This document shows positions 45,253-56,256 of a stretch of DNA of 64,000 nucleotides, piece after piece. Source of the DNA: Lunularia cruciata (Eukaryota; Streptophyta; Marchantiopsida; Lunulariales; Lunulariaceae); the NCBI GenBank assembly GCA_948567375.1, contig OX419755.1, forward strand, positions 43,033,001-43,097,000, in the 5' to 3' direction. A program made the position numbers and the translations under genes. How positions within the stretch are numbered: the stretch's first letter is position 1; every line of letters begins with the position of its first letter. The notes under the pieces are model-generated. The model saw nothing but the letters and a program-made list of their open reading frames with translations, was not told where the DNA came from and did not search any database.

Positions 45253-46169
45253 AATATAATTTCTCACTTCAAAAAACATAAAACCTCTACTAAACATACT
45301 TCTATAGAGTCAAATAAAGGTTTGAATATCTCCTTGAGTTGAGTTTTCTACTTTAATAAGAAATTTAGTCTTCTACCTCCTCCAACTAAAATTGTAGGCT
45401 ATTTACATAAGAATGAAAAATTTATATCAACAGAAGTAGGTTATGAGATACGCTTCATAGATCATACACATCTATCCTCACATACAATTTACACTTTATA
45501 TAAGACTTTTTGTTAAAATTTTCCTATATGTAGATTTTATACATTTCCTTATAAAGTTGTTTTTCTAAGTTCTTATTTGAATTTGTAAAATTTTCATCTT
45601 ATTATTTATGGGAAAACCACTTGTGCTTATATTTGAGTAGTCATGGTCATAAAAGATATTAACCTTAATCAAAGTAAAATTAAAATTAAAATTTTTTCTA
45701 TTCATAGAATAAATCTCAATAGTATGCAAATCATTTGTTCTATCATTTGCCTTATTTTTATTTAATATTTCCTCCTAAATGTATTTTCTTACTTTTTAGT
45801 AAACCATTGAATGTCTACTTGTTTGCTTGGATATAGAGAGAAGGAAAGAGTATAGATATACAAGGTTAGATTATCTAAGAAAATAATTTTCTCTTCTTAC
45901 TAAAATCTAATAATCTTATAATATTTAACCATTTTCACCATAATTTAAGAGGCATTAATTTTATTATTTCATGCTTAAAGTAAGACACAATTGTATTAGA
46001 AATATGCTTTTCTACTCTATATTTACTAATTTTCCTTTTAAGAGGATCATAAGTAGATTGTGCATATGGCATCTAGATTTGTCAAGCATATAGGTAAGCA
46101 TTTACATCTGATATGCATAGACCTGCAACTAGGTGTATCATGGATTGATAGATGCCTACGTTTACCTTG

Positions 46170-46270
46170 TTAGATAGATGCTTGGGTTTTCCATGTAAAA
46201 GTGAATGCATAGGTTTGCCTTGCATAAGTACGTGCATACATTTGCCATGCATAACTTTATACTTAGCTTC
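46170..46270. repeat. Short degenerate repeat, ~30-bp unit
   Basis: Variants of GCATAGGTTTGCCTTGCATA recur about three times, at 46180-46260. Confidence 0.6.
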
Positions 46271-48509
46271 ATAGGACCTAGCTAGAATACTTTGTCTTGC
46301 CATATGACTAATATCTCAAAATGCAGTATTGAAGTTTAAGCTTGATCAGGTAGAGCATCTGTTTGGGAAAAAAGGTTCATTTGTTTTTATTTGAAAAAGC
46401 TAAAAAAGAGAGTCAAAATACGGTTTTTTGGTGTTTCTTCAATCATGTCTTTTTAAAGCTAAGTTTGAGGAGGAGATCCATACATGAAATCCTTTTTACA
46501 TAAATCTTGTTCTTTTATGGAACCTAGAAATTAATGTATTCCAAATGCCTAAAATTTTAGTATTTACCAACCTTAGTTTATGGTCCTTAATTTTTTTTAT
46601 CAAGACTCGTACTAAGGCTAGTAGGTAGACCCCATAGCCTAAAGCTACAAAAAGCAATAATGGAGAAGCATACACATAATATCTATATATTTCTCATGAA
46701 TATTTTATTTCATCATTAATATTTATTGTAAATTAATTAATATTTCATCAATATTATTATAATTTTTACGTATACAAAAGTAGATTATTCTGCTAAAAAA
46801 TGTAATTTTTACAATACTTCTCAAATACCATCTCTACAGAATAAATTAATGAAAAAAGATTCAATTATTGGTTACTTATAAGTAGATATTTAAATCTACA
46901 AACAAATTATTTATGATGATAATTTACCCATATATAAATAGAAATTATTTGATTTGATAGGAGTACATTAATATTTAGTTTGAGTGTAGTGTATCAATCA
47001 TTATAAATTGCTTGAATGATACAAGTTTTAGAAACATGTATTATGAACAATTGTAGAATATGTATGTACTAAAACACACTAAATTCATTGTAAGAAATTG
47101 AAGAATATTTTTTAATTGAATTTATTATAGTAATCATTCACAACATTAAATGCACTTTTCTTACTCAGGAATATAACTTCTCTCTCTCTTGATCATTGTA
47201 TATCTCTATCTTCAATCCTCAATTTTAAGTTTGGGTGAAGTCTTATCAGTAAGTTGACAATTCTAATAATTTTAATTAAAAAAAATTAGTGAAATTTTTT
47301 TATTGAATTAAATTCATTTACTTGAATTTTTAAAAGATAATTTTCTAAGAATATTAATTAATGTATGAAAGTGGAAATCAGTAATTTCTCAAAATCAAGA
47401 AGAGTGATCTACAAGAGAAGTTTCTATCAATATTATTATGTATGCAATTGTAAAGAATAGCTCTCTGAATATCAAGAAAAACAAAAGCATACCATAACAA
47501 CAAAAGCTGAAGTCTTATTTGTTGGGTTAGGTCTATCATCTTCAATTATTACAAATAAATTTCAACAGAGGGTGGTTTTATTATTTATTATTTTATGTTT
47601 CTGATTAAATATTATTTTATATTGGATTGAAGCTATAATGTATAGTTATTGAATTATAGTTACAGTCTTCAGCTTACTCAAGACAGGACATAAATAATAT
47701 TTCTAATATCAGGTAATGTTTGGTTGGAATAACGCAAGCAAAAGTTATTGGTGGAAGAAATGATCCTGAACTCACCACTAAGCAAACAAATGCATGTAAG
47801 AAGAGCTCGTGCAAGCTCCCAAGGGATAATAATGCAAGAAATGTAAGTAAACTAGAAGAAATGCAAGCCAAAAAGCAAGGTAAGTAAGCAAAGCAATCTA
47901 ACAATTTACGAACCTAATCTAAATTATTTGCATACAGAAATTAACATGAATCCCTTTAGTGACCTCATGCAACGACAAAAACATACAGGAACAAATTCAG
48001 CAGTAAAACATTAGTGAAGAAATAATGGTTTTTGAGTCGATATGTAGTTTACAACAACTAGCCTTGTCAAACAATTAAGTGCAAAGAAAGAGGAAAAACA
48101 ATAAATTTTAAAAACAAAAGATAAAAAAGGGTGTACTAGAGTAAAGTTAGATAAGACTGGGGAGGGTATATCACATCATGCTCTAGAAACTAAAATCGTA
48201 TGAACGGCAAAACACTGTACTAAAGGGAAACATTATAGGGAACACTATAGGGAAGCAATCGGTAAGTCTGCATGTGAACACCCCCGCCTTCATCAATGTG
48301 TAGCGAGGGTGTTGAAATAGTTAGGTGATGCTAATATCTCTTCGATTGAGTTTTTGTTTGAAATCTCGTGAGTACCGATCCCACTCAAAAGAAGAATGTA
48401 CAGTAGAAACAGTTTTACGTCGAGAGAAAAGCCATCGAAGAAATGAAAGTATACACAAAGAGTAAATTGTAACCTTTTGCAATACTTTAAAGGACATAAA
48501 TTAATACTA

Positions 48510-48840
48510 CGTGAGAAGGGCAGGGAAGAACGTCAGACATATTGTGATGAGAGAATGTATGAGTAAGAGAGGCAAGTAACAAGTGATCGATTAAAGTAAG
48601 GGCAGGAAAGAACATGAGAGGTATTGTGCGAGAGAACGTTTCACGCAAAGGATAACAGGACGGATAAGAAGGCCTTAGCAAGCTCTACAAGGATTTTACA
48701 TGTGAGGTTGTATCCCAACAGGTAAAATATGTGCTAAATTTCAGTACCGGAATGAGATAACAATAAGGATAGGAAGGCCTCATCAAACTCTACAAGGATT
48801 AAATGGGCTAAAGCTCCAGTAGCACCGGAATAAGATGAGA
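48510..48840. repeat. Two overlapping imperfect direct repeats
   Basis: GGCAGGGAAGAAC...TATTGTG...GAGAGAA recurs with a period near 80 bp (48520 and 48600). GATAAGAAGGCCT...CTCTACAAGGATT recurs with a period near 104 bp (about 48665 and 48770), together with a following ACCGGAAT-AGAT block. Confidence 0.7.
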
Positions 48841-50574
48841 AATCTATCCTATTACATCTAGAAAGTTTGAGCAAAAAGGCAAGATCCAACATTCCAATTA
48901 CCAACGGGGCAATTGGGCAATGATCGTGCTTTCGAATCTATGAAAGCTCGGAAAGTTGTTCAACATCGCGCACTAAGAATCAAACCAGCCAGGGAGGTTG
49001 TTGAACATTTATTCTTTCTTCAGCACTGTGCGATCTTCACTGCATTCTGGTAGAGTAAGACAGTGCTTTATTGAAAGGAAATAAGTTCCCCTCCGTAGAG
49101 AAAAGATCCATGCAATCGGTCAGAAATGAGAGAATGTTGGGAGAATGGGGATTTTTGCATGATTTGCGCTTTCCTCGCATTCCCATTTAATAGCAACTTT
49201 ATGACTCGGTGGATCAAAAAATAGCGAGCTCTTGAACTTACTGTTAGCGTTCACTCTCCAGGCATATACAAATAAGCGGATAACGCAGTGAGATTCGGGT
49301 TATAGGCTTCCATACTACAAAATCATGGACCATTGGTCGGGGCTCAATCAAGATAAAATCGGATAGGAGTATGGTCTAAATAGAGCAAGAGAACAAAATC
49401 ATTCATACTAACTTTCTTACTACAGGGAAATGTCGCCCTTGCAATCAATCACATCACAATCAAAATCACCTCTCCAGTTTCTTGCATATCCTGTATTCGT
49501 CTTTCTCGGCACCGGGGAATATATGAATCAGGGGAGCCGAAGCCGAAGCCGTTTTGGATTCCCCGTTCGCCGGGCGGGGAATCCCCAACCCACCGGTGCA
49601 TAAAGTTGGCAAGCCGAAGTAGTCAGTATCTCGGTTGGCATGCTCAATAATTCCTAATGAATCATGTTGGTAAGCAGCAAATCAACCTACCGAGCAGAGA
49701 GGCAGGACGCAAGAAGCAGGGGTTAGGAGAAATGTGTAGAAGCACACCACACTGTAAATCGGAAAAATCATGAACCGGTAAAGACTCAATATGAATCTGA
49801 GTGGAAGAATTAGTGATTATACACCCTAGATGGATTATATCCCTGAATTGAGTCTTTTCGTTGTTACAAAGACTACCCAACTTTGCGGGTCTTTGCCCAG
49901 TCGTCAACCCAGAGCAATTAGACAGGTCCAAGTCCCACTTAATCTTTTGATTGGGAAACTAGAAATGGTGACCTCTGCAGGAGAATTACTACAGTACTAC
50001 CTGTCTTCTTTTCTGGAAGTACATCATTCCAGAGCGTCACAGGCTCAGTACCGCTCTTCTTCGGCCCTTGCGGTAATAAGAGGAAAAACTTTTAATATGA
50101 AACCATGCGCAGTTGTACTCCTCTGTCATTTGGATATCAACACGCGACGTCTGCGTACATGGTTACTGCTTACATAGGAAATCCTTTCCTTGTACGCTAG
50201 ACCCTAATAAATCTCTTCAGAACTATTGAACAGCTGATCAAAACTCAGTGACAGTTGATATGAATCGCCTAGCCCGAGCCGAGACAAAATATTACACCTA
50301 TTAGCTTGACCCAGTAAGGTTGCTGTAAACTAACTATGCCAGTTGAGTAGGAAAAATACCGTAATTCCAAAGAATGATGTGACCTAATCGACAAAAGGCA
50401 GTGAATTGCACAACCCAGAAAAGTTGTCTGTCAATCACGTCGTTGGCAAAAGTCATCCTGCAATGATGCAAGATGAAAATGCTGAGTGCCTTTGGGCTGC
50501 CAGAATTAGTGCAGCTTCCCTAGACAAACTAGACAAAATGTATCCTACTGACCATTTTCTTCATTGCGGTGACC
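48841..50574. other. Spacer downstream of the host gene
   Basis: No gene recognised. More mixed base composition than the DNA to the left. It should contain the 3' UTR of the host gene next to 50574, but I see no clear polyadenylation signal. A GC-rich hairpin at 49556-49584 is listed separately. Confidence 0.55.
49556..49584. repeat. GC-rich hairpin
   Basis: Perfect 10-bp stem GGATTCCCCG / CGGGGAATCC with a 9-base loop, within a GC-rich patch that also has tandem GCCGAA units at 49536-49550. Confidence 0.8.
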
Positions 50575-53550
50575 CTATTCTCGTTTATCTTCCTCTAGGT
50601 CATCGTCCAGACTAAACACATCTGTGTTTACTGGCTTTCTATCCTTAGCGCCTGCTTTCTCCGCATCCAATGTCACTGTTTTCCCAACTCCATTTGTAGC
50701 TGTCAATGCTACTGCTGCTTCGTCATCGAACTCATCCCCAACTTCCTCAGAATAAGCATATCTGAAACAAAGTGAGATGCGTTTGATCAGGGCACAAAGC
50801 TTGCCTCACTTTCTTAGAGTATGCCTAGGTACCTTGACATGCCTGTAAGGCCAAGAAAACGAAGCAGTGGTCACTTGTTAGAAGTAATCAAACTAGTTCT
50901 GATGGCTTCTAGGTGTAGCTCACCTTGTCGAGTTCTGTGACGGAGCCCAAAGTGCGCAAACCACGCAGAGTAGAAAGAATGTCAAGATACTCCAGAAGGC
51001 AGATATGATCCAGGCATTTTGCCAGCCCTCACTATATGAGTCGGTGGCCTTGAAGTACAGCTGCAAACACATTGTGCAGAGAAACAATTCTCATATGTTT
51101 CATTCTTGCTTTTTTAGTAGGTCATATATAAAGGAAGGGCTATTGACTATGTGGTCTACAAGTAGCTTGGATATTCGACTCATCCATTGTACATTAGTAT
51201 CTGAAATCGAGTGGACATAAAGCTCGGAATGAGCATCCCAGTAATCCGAACATAGCCTTTTGAGGACTCCTCTTCTTTCTTTTGTGTGTATGCTATGAGG
51301 AGCATCTGAAGAGAGGATGATTGAACTGAAATAGAAAACTAATGACATACCTCATAGCCTATCCAAAGAACAGCCACAACTACACCAACTGCCAATGAGT
51401 TCGTGAATTTGCGATATAGATCCAGTTTCGCAACCTGTTTCCTCGCCTGAACAAAAGGAAAGGAAAGCAAAAACATTTCGGTTCTCGATACTGAGCGCGA
51501 ACCTCAGATGTGCTCATAGCGACAACATGAGAGAACAAAGTTTAATGTAAGCGGTACAATTTTGCGTCCATCCGAAGGTCTGACAGTAAGGAGGAGGAAA
51601 CGGTTCCCTACCTGTAGTTTCTCCAGAGTCTTGGACAGCGATGTGAAGATCCACAGGATAAAAAACGCATCCAGAATGGCGACTGGGAGCACTAAGAAAA
51701 ATCGTGCTTTCCCGGAGAGATCATTGATGGTGCCCACGTTCTCCACCACATCCAAAGACTCGGAAGCCAGGAAGTAAGTTCCTCCAAGAAGCAAGACTTT
51801 CGAGGTCAAACCGCCAAGTGTAGGTCGAACAACACCGTACCCCATGGACACAACCAATATGAGAAGACGGGAGACAGTCTTTTTCACGGCCCCCAACGTA
51901 ACTGCCCAGATTGTAATGCCCACAGGTCTCAACCCTGTTGTGTTGAAGTTGACATACTCAAAGTACCACATGGCCATCTCAGTCATACCAAGAGCTATGA
52001 CGACAGTAATACAATTTTGAAGCTGCAAGATGTCCTTCCAGAATCGCAAGTATTGCATGAACCAAAATAGTCCAAGTACCAAGTAGCAGAGAGAAAGAAA
52101 GCCATAGAAGGTCATAAGAGGTGCCATACGACCTGGCAGATACCCGTATGGGTTTTTCCAGAGAGTTTTCCCGTTCACAACCAAACCTGATAGTCTGCTA
52201 TCGCACGTTATGAAGTAGAGGGTATACATGCCTGTCCTGGTTATGTTAACATCTGTGAACATAAAACTGGCCTCACGCTCTTGACCAATGAAGTAAACTC
52301 GCAGTGCCAATGGCCAGTTTGGGTCCTCCGGGGATGAACGCTTGATTACCTCATTCTCAGGGCAACCAATCTCTTTCGACAAGTCTTTAGAGCAACAGAA
52401 AGCGCGCTCATCATGAACTCGGCCCCCAATCTTGTCCATATCAGCGACTTCGAAGAGGATGGCTTCAACAAGACCTGTGTTTTCGTCCGTGGGACTGAAT
52501 TGCTTGACTGATTCTGCTGTTCTTACAAATGTAAGAGACGCATCGAATCTGTGTAAACGTTCAGAAAAAATTAAGCATGGCAATAAGAACCACTATACAT
52601 ATCTCCCGTGAATAAGGTGCGCCGAAATAGCTCTTGCGTGATTCCACCAACATACACCAGTCCACTACTACTACTTGGCATTCCTAAAGTTGACGACCCC
52701 CATTTTGGGGCAGTTGGTCCAACTCATTTAAAGATTTCACATTGGGACCAGACTTGATTTTCAGCACAACACAAGTACCGTTGAATACCCTTTCTTTCCC
52801 ATAATGCAATTCCCCGCAGGTTTGGCCTTATCACTGGAGTACCAAAGATGCATGGAGAGACAAGTATATGTGACAGACATTCAGGTCTCATTGCTTTGTG
52901 CATATTGAATGTAATTCTATATTAATTCATGCCTATGAGCAGCTCATCATACCCCAAAACTTGAACAGCTAGATGCACCAGTCTCCATGCATGCTCTGCA
53001 ACGGGGAAACGTTGGGCGTAGAGCAGGCATAGAGCAGGCATGGGAGGGGACCCGATGGCACATTGGTTCTCATGTAGCAAACTGGATCCGCGATTCCTTG
53101 AAAAGGAAATACCCCAGGAGAGGCGGCCCTTGACTAAAGAGCGACAGTCATGAACAAAGGAGCAACGGAGCGATTAATTGTGAGGACCGCGATTGATCAA
53201 GCAACCACCATTGTAGATTGCACGCAAAGGGCAAGCAGAAGTTATGAACACATACATGGAAAGGACATGCAGTTCATATGACACATGTGATACAAACTGA
53301 AATCAGATGAAGATCTGTGGTAGAACGATCTGGAAACTTGCCTTATGTAAGACTTTCCATTGGCAACACCAGAACCTTGGGCATTCGCAGACGTGGCGTA
53401 AAGGCCCTCACTACCACCGTACAGCATGTAGGCATTCCCCTTCTGTGCAAGTGCGGCATTCTTGTACTCATGTACCGATCCCTCGGCTCCTCTTAGCACG
53501 GATAGGAGTGTGCATACGGCTGCCGCGGCTAAGAACCACGCTTTCGTCAT
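50575..53550 (-). CDS. GOST / Lung seven-transmembrane receptor family protein, 5 coding exons, 521 aa
   Basis: Spliced coding exons (minus strand): 53342-53550, 51612-52548, 51351-51446, 50924-51060 and 50575-50761, summing to 522 codons with stop. Phases agree at every junction. Residues 1-24 are a signal peptide (MTKAWFLAAAAVCTLLSVLR), 25-208 the luminal domain, with a start HEYKN...YGGSEGLY, clustered Cys121/122/132 and a glycosylation motif at Asn171. Hydrophobic segments lie near 211-236, 246-266, 277-310, 319-336, 352-373, 397-413 and 430-452. The family signature GYGVVRPTLG is at 307-316 and APSQNSTRYAYSEE at 453-466. The tail is acidic. Plant members of this family (related to TMEM87 and GPR107/108) act in the Golgi/endomembrane system, but the exact role in plants is unsettled. 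The first coding intron (52549-53341) starts with GC instead of GT. The ATG at 53550 is chosen because it starts the signal peptide and follows a splice acceptor at 53560. Confidence 0.93.
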
Positions 53551-53962
53551 TGGTAGCACCTGACAAGAAAGAAAGGAAGAAAGAAACACGGAAGATGGGG
53601 TCAGCGACAGCCCTTTACAGCCCGAAAAACCGGAATAGAAAAACTGCTCTTTTAGAACGCATGATTGAAGAAGCCTACAGTCCACATCTTCTTCAACGAT
53701 GTTGGAGCACAGGATTAAAGAACGGCAGAAGGACAGAACAAGAAATTTAACGAGAGAAAGTCCCGAGAGCAGATCCGACTAACAAATCAACGAAATCAGG
53801 CGCAAGAATCTTTGTCACAATAAAAATGCTACTCGAGACATTAATCCTCTGAAGACCCGAGGAAAGCTGAAGATCTATGGAGAAATAGACAAATTATCGG
53901 CCAATTGAACGGAGACGCTAAGAATCCATAATTGACGGATATTCAATCCGTCACTAACTCAC

Positions 53963-54220
53963 CTTCCTTCCTTTCTTCCCACCTAAGGGGAAGTCGATCG
54001 ATCTACTAGATTGCAGCCAGTTCAGCAGGGAGATGAGAGCAGGCAGCAGAAGAGCAGTGCAGCCGACGATGCTTCCTTGCTTGCCTGTCTGACTCCTCGC
54101 TCGCTCGTTCGTTCCTCCCCCGGGCTGGAATGTGTCTGCCAAGACCAGCGAGGAGAGAAGGGCTCGCTTTCCTTTTCGTTGGACGCAAAGCGCCTCCTCT
54201 ATGAATGATTGACGCCAGCT
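53963..54220 (-). other. Probable 5'-UTR exon of the GOST gene
   Basis: An AAG|GTGAGT donor on the minus strand lies at 53962/53963, and a pyrimidine-rich acceptor TTTCTTTCTTGTCAG ends at 53560, eleven bases before the ATG. This predicts a 403-bp 5'-UTR intron. The 5' end (given as about 54220) is a guess; no TATA box is evident. Confidence 0.55.
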
Positions 54221-55110
54221 CAGCCGTGACTAATTCTAGTTTACAAATTGTGTTTGTGCGTCTTGTCCGTTACGGTGTTGTTCCACAGACCAAATTACCC
54301 TGGACCCGTCTTGTCGTCCTCACGTTGCGCTCGTCATGTTTAGACTAGTCTTTTTGTCCGAGATCGTGCACACACTAGCGAGGAGAAATCAGGTCTCCAT
54401 CTTCTCCTGCCAACTTCCTGCTTCTCTTCTTCTTCTTCTTCGTTGATCCCCGTCGTCGTCGTTCTCATTGGCTCAGCACCGATTCCAGCAAACACCACGT
54501 CGCACACGCACTGTGGTTAAGTCAGCTACCACTACAGTAGTCCAGTTCCGTCCGTCCCTTCTTCCTTTCTTCCTTCGTAGCTGCACTCACCGAACTTGGC
54601 AATCCTCGTTGACGGGTCACGTTGCTTCGACGGACCCGTCCTCCCTCACATGAATAGCAACAACAAAAGAAAGGCGACGGCGTAGCAAACACGAAGGAAG
54701 GATGGGAGTGGCAAAAGAGGTAAAATGGGGACAACGCCAACAGGACAGCAGGACAACAACAACTGGACATGCACATCATGGACTACTACTCCTTGAAGCA
54801 GGTGTCCCGGTTCTCTTCTCTTCTCTTGTGCGAAGGAAACCCAGCATTTTAGCCCCTTGGTACTGGGACTACTGTCAGGTGCCGGTTGGTCTACAACCCA
54901 AAGGAGGAGGAACAAGAGGGTGGAGAATCACGTTCCGGTAAGGCTCTCTCTTGTCTTACGTCGATATGTGGTTTTACTTTCAGAAGTGGCTACTATTATG
55001 CAATAGAATATAGTCTGAATGAGCTGAGTAGTCTTGCCTACCCCCAAAGCCCGGGATACTCAGACGTGGTTAAAGGACGGATCATGTTGGCATGTCATAC
55101 ACCATAAAAT
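54221..55110. other. GC-richer region upstream of the host gene, promoter candidate
   Basis: Pyrimidine-rich tracts (CTTCTTCTTCTTCTTCG) at 54420-54445 and a CCAAT motif on the minus strand near 54466-54471. Small plus frames (for example 54702-54941) lack motifs. A divergent transcript cannot be excluded. Confidence 0.4.
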
Positions 55111-55865
55111 ATTAGGTTAATTACCTAGGAATATCTGATATGTCTAGGCAACCTTTTATTTGTATCATAATCATATCCATTGGACACAATATGTGTTGGT
55201 TACGCCATTTCCGAACACTTTGTGTTGGTTAAGGGTCTAGCTACAGAGAAAAGATTTTTGAAAATTACATAATGAATCACACATAGATTGTTCAGGTTTA
55301 TAGCTTCTCGTATTTGAAGAAATGTCATCAGGCTTTAAAATATAACATATCTTATCACTTTCAATGATTACACCTTCTGTTTTTAGATTTTTCTACCTTT
55401 TTCCAATTATATACGGATGCGAAAAATTGGATGAGACGAATAATAGAGAGATAAATACACTTTTTTGTTCTTGAAATTTATGCTCAAATTTGAAAATTAG
55501 TTAAACTCATTCTTCACAATGTTTCTTTTCTCATCATAAGTTTCTAAACCATTTGAGTTCCAAAATATAATTAAATAACTCATTGATTATGTTATACATA
55601 GATAGAATGTATTTATTACAATGAACATTTATTGATCAAATTATCTTCACATGATATAAACTACTATTTCATAACCAATAAAAAAGCAAAAATCACAAGA
55701 TAACAAGATATTTATTTATAAGATTTGCACAATACACTGCTTATACACCACAACCAACAACAGAGAAGAACAAAATCACACAAAACTAAGATCTGAATAT
55801 TTACAAGGTTTGCACAACACACTACTTATAAATCAAAAGTTTCTTATCTGACTGACTTTTGATCT
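55111..55865. other. A+T-rich spacer, no gene
   Basis: Nothing recognised. Confidence 0.6.
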
Positions 55866-56256
55866 AGATCATATCTATAATGCACTATAATGTATATTAT
55901 ACGAGAAACCAAAGATCCACGATCAACTAATGTATATGGAAAAGCAAGACAACGGAATAATCGCACAAGCTTTGAAATATCTTAAAGCCCTTGCTTTGCA
56001 TAAAATTACTTGCTTTACATCAAATTACTTGCAGACAAGAGTACGATCACAAATTAATAATTGCAACATTATAGATCATATCTATAATGAACTATGATGT
56101 ATATTGTACGAGAACCAAAGTTCCACGGTCAAGTAATGTATATGGAAAAGCAAGACAACGGAATAATCACACAAGCTTTGAAATATCTTAAAGCCCTTGC
56201 TTTGCATAAAATTACTTGCAGACAAGAGTATGATCACAAATTAATAATTGCAACGA
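55866..56256. repeat. Tandem duplication, 207-bp period
   Basis: AGATCATATCTATAATG starts both copies (55866 and 56073). They share GGAAAAGCAAGACAACGGAA and CTTTGAAATATCTTAAAGCC and end with ATTAATAATTGCAAC. The second lacks about 20 bp that are themselves a local duplication in the first. Confidence 0.93.

Larger units (their letters stand above)
44001..48480. other. A+T-rich spacer, no gene supported
   Basis: 4.5 kb of A+T-rich DNA. It contains a TA microsatellite and a short degenerate repeat at 46170-46270 (listed separately). All frames are short and of low complexity. Confidence 0.65.

Noticed and set aside
49662-50177. Frames of 89 and 115 codons downstream of the host gene
   Set aside because: No motif; neither continues the GOST reading frame past its stop at 50575.
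53242-53685. Longer N-terminal start for the GOST protein upstream of 53550
   Set aside because: The extension crosses a strong splice acceptor at 53560 and would hide the signal peptide.
54702-54941. Possible divergent gene upstream of the GOST gene
   Set aside because: Only short frames with no domain; a donor-like GGTAAGG near 54938 is not enough to call a gene.
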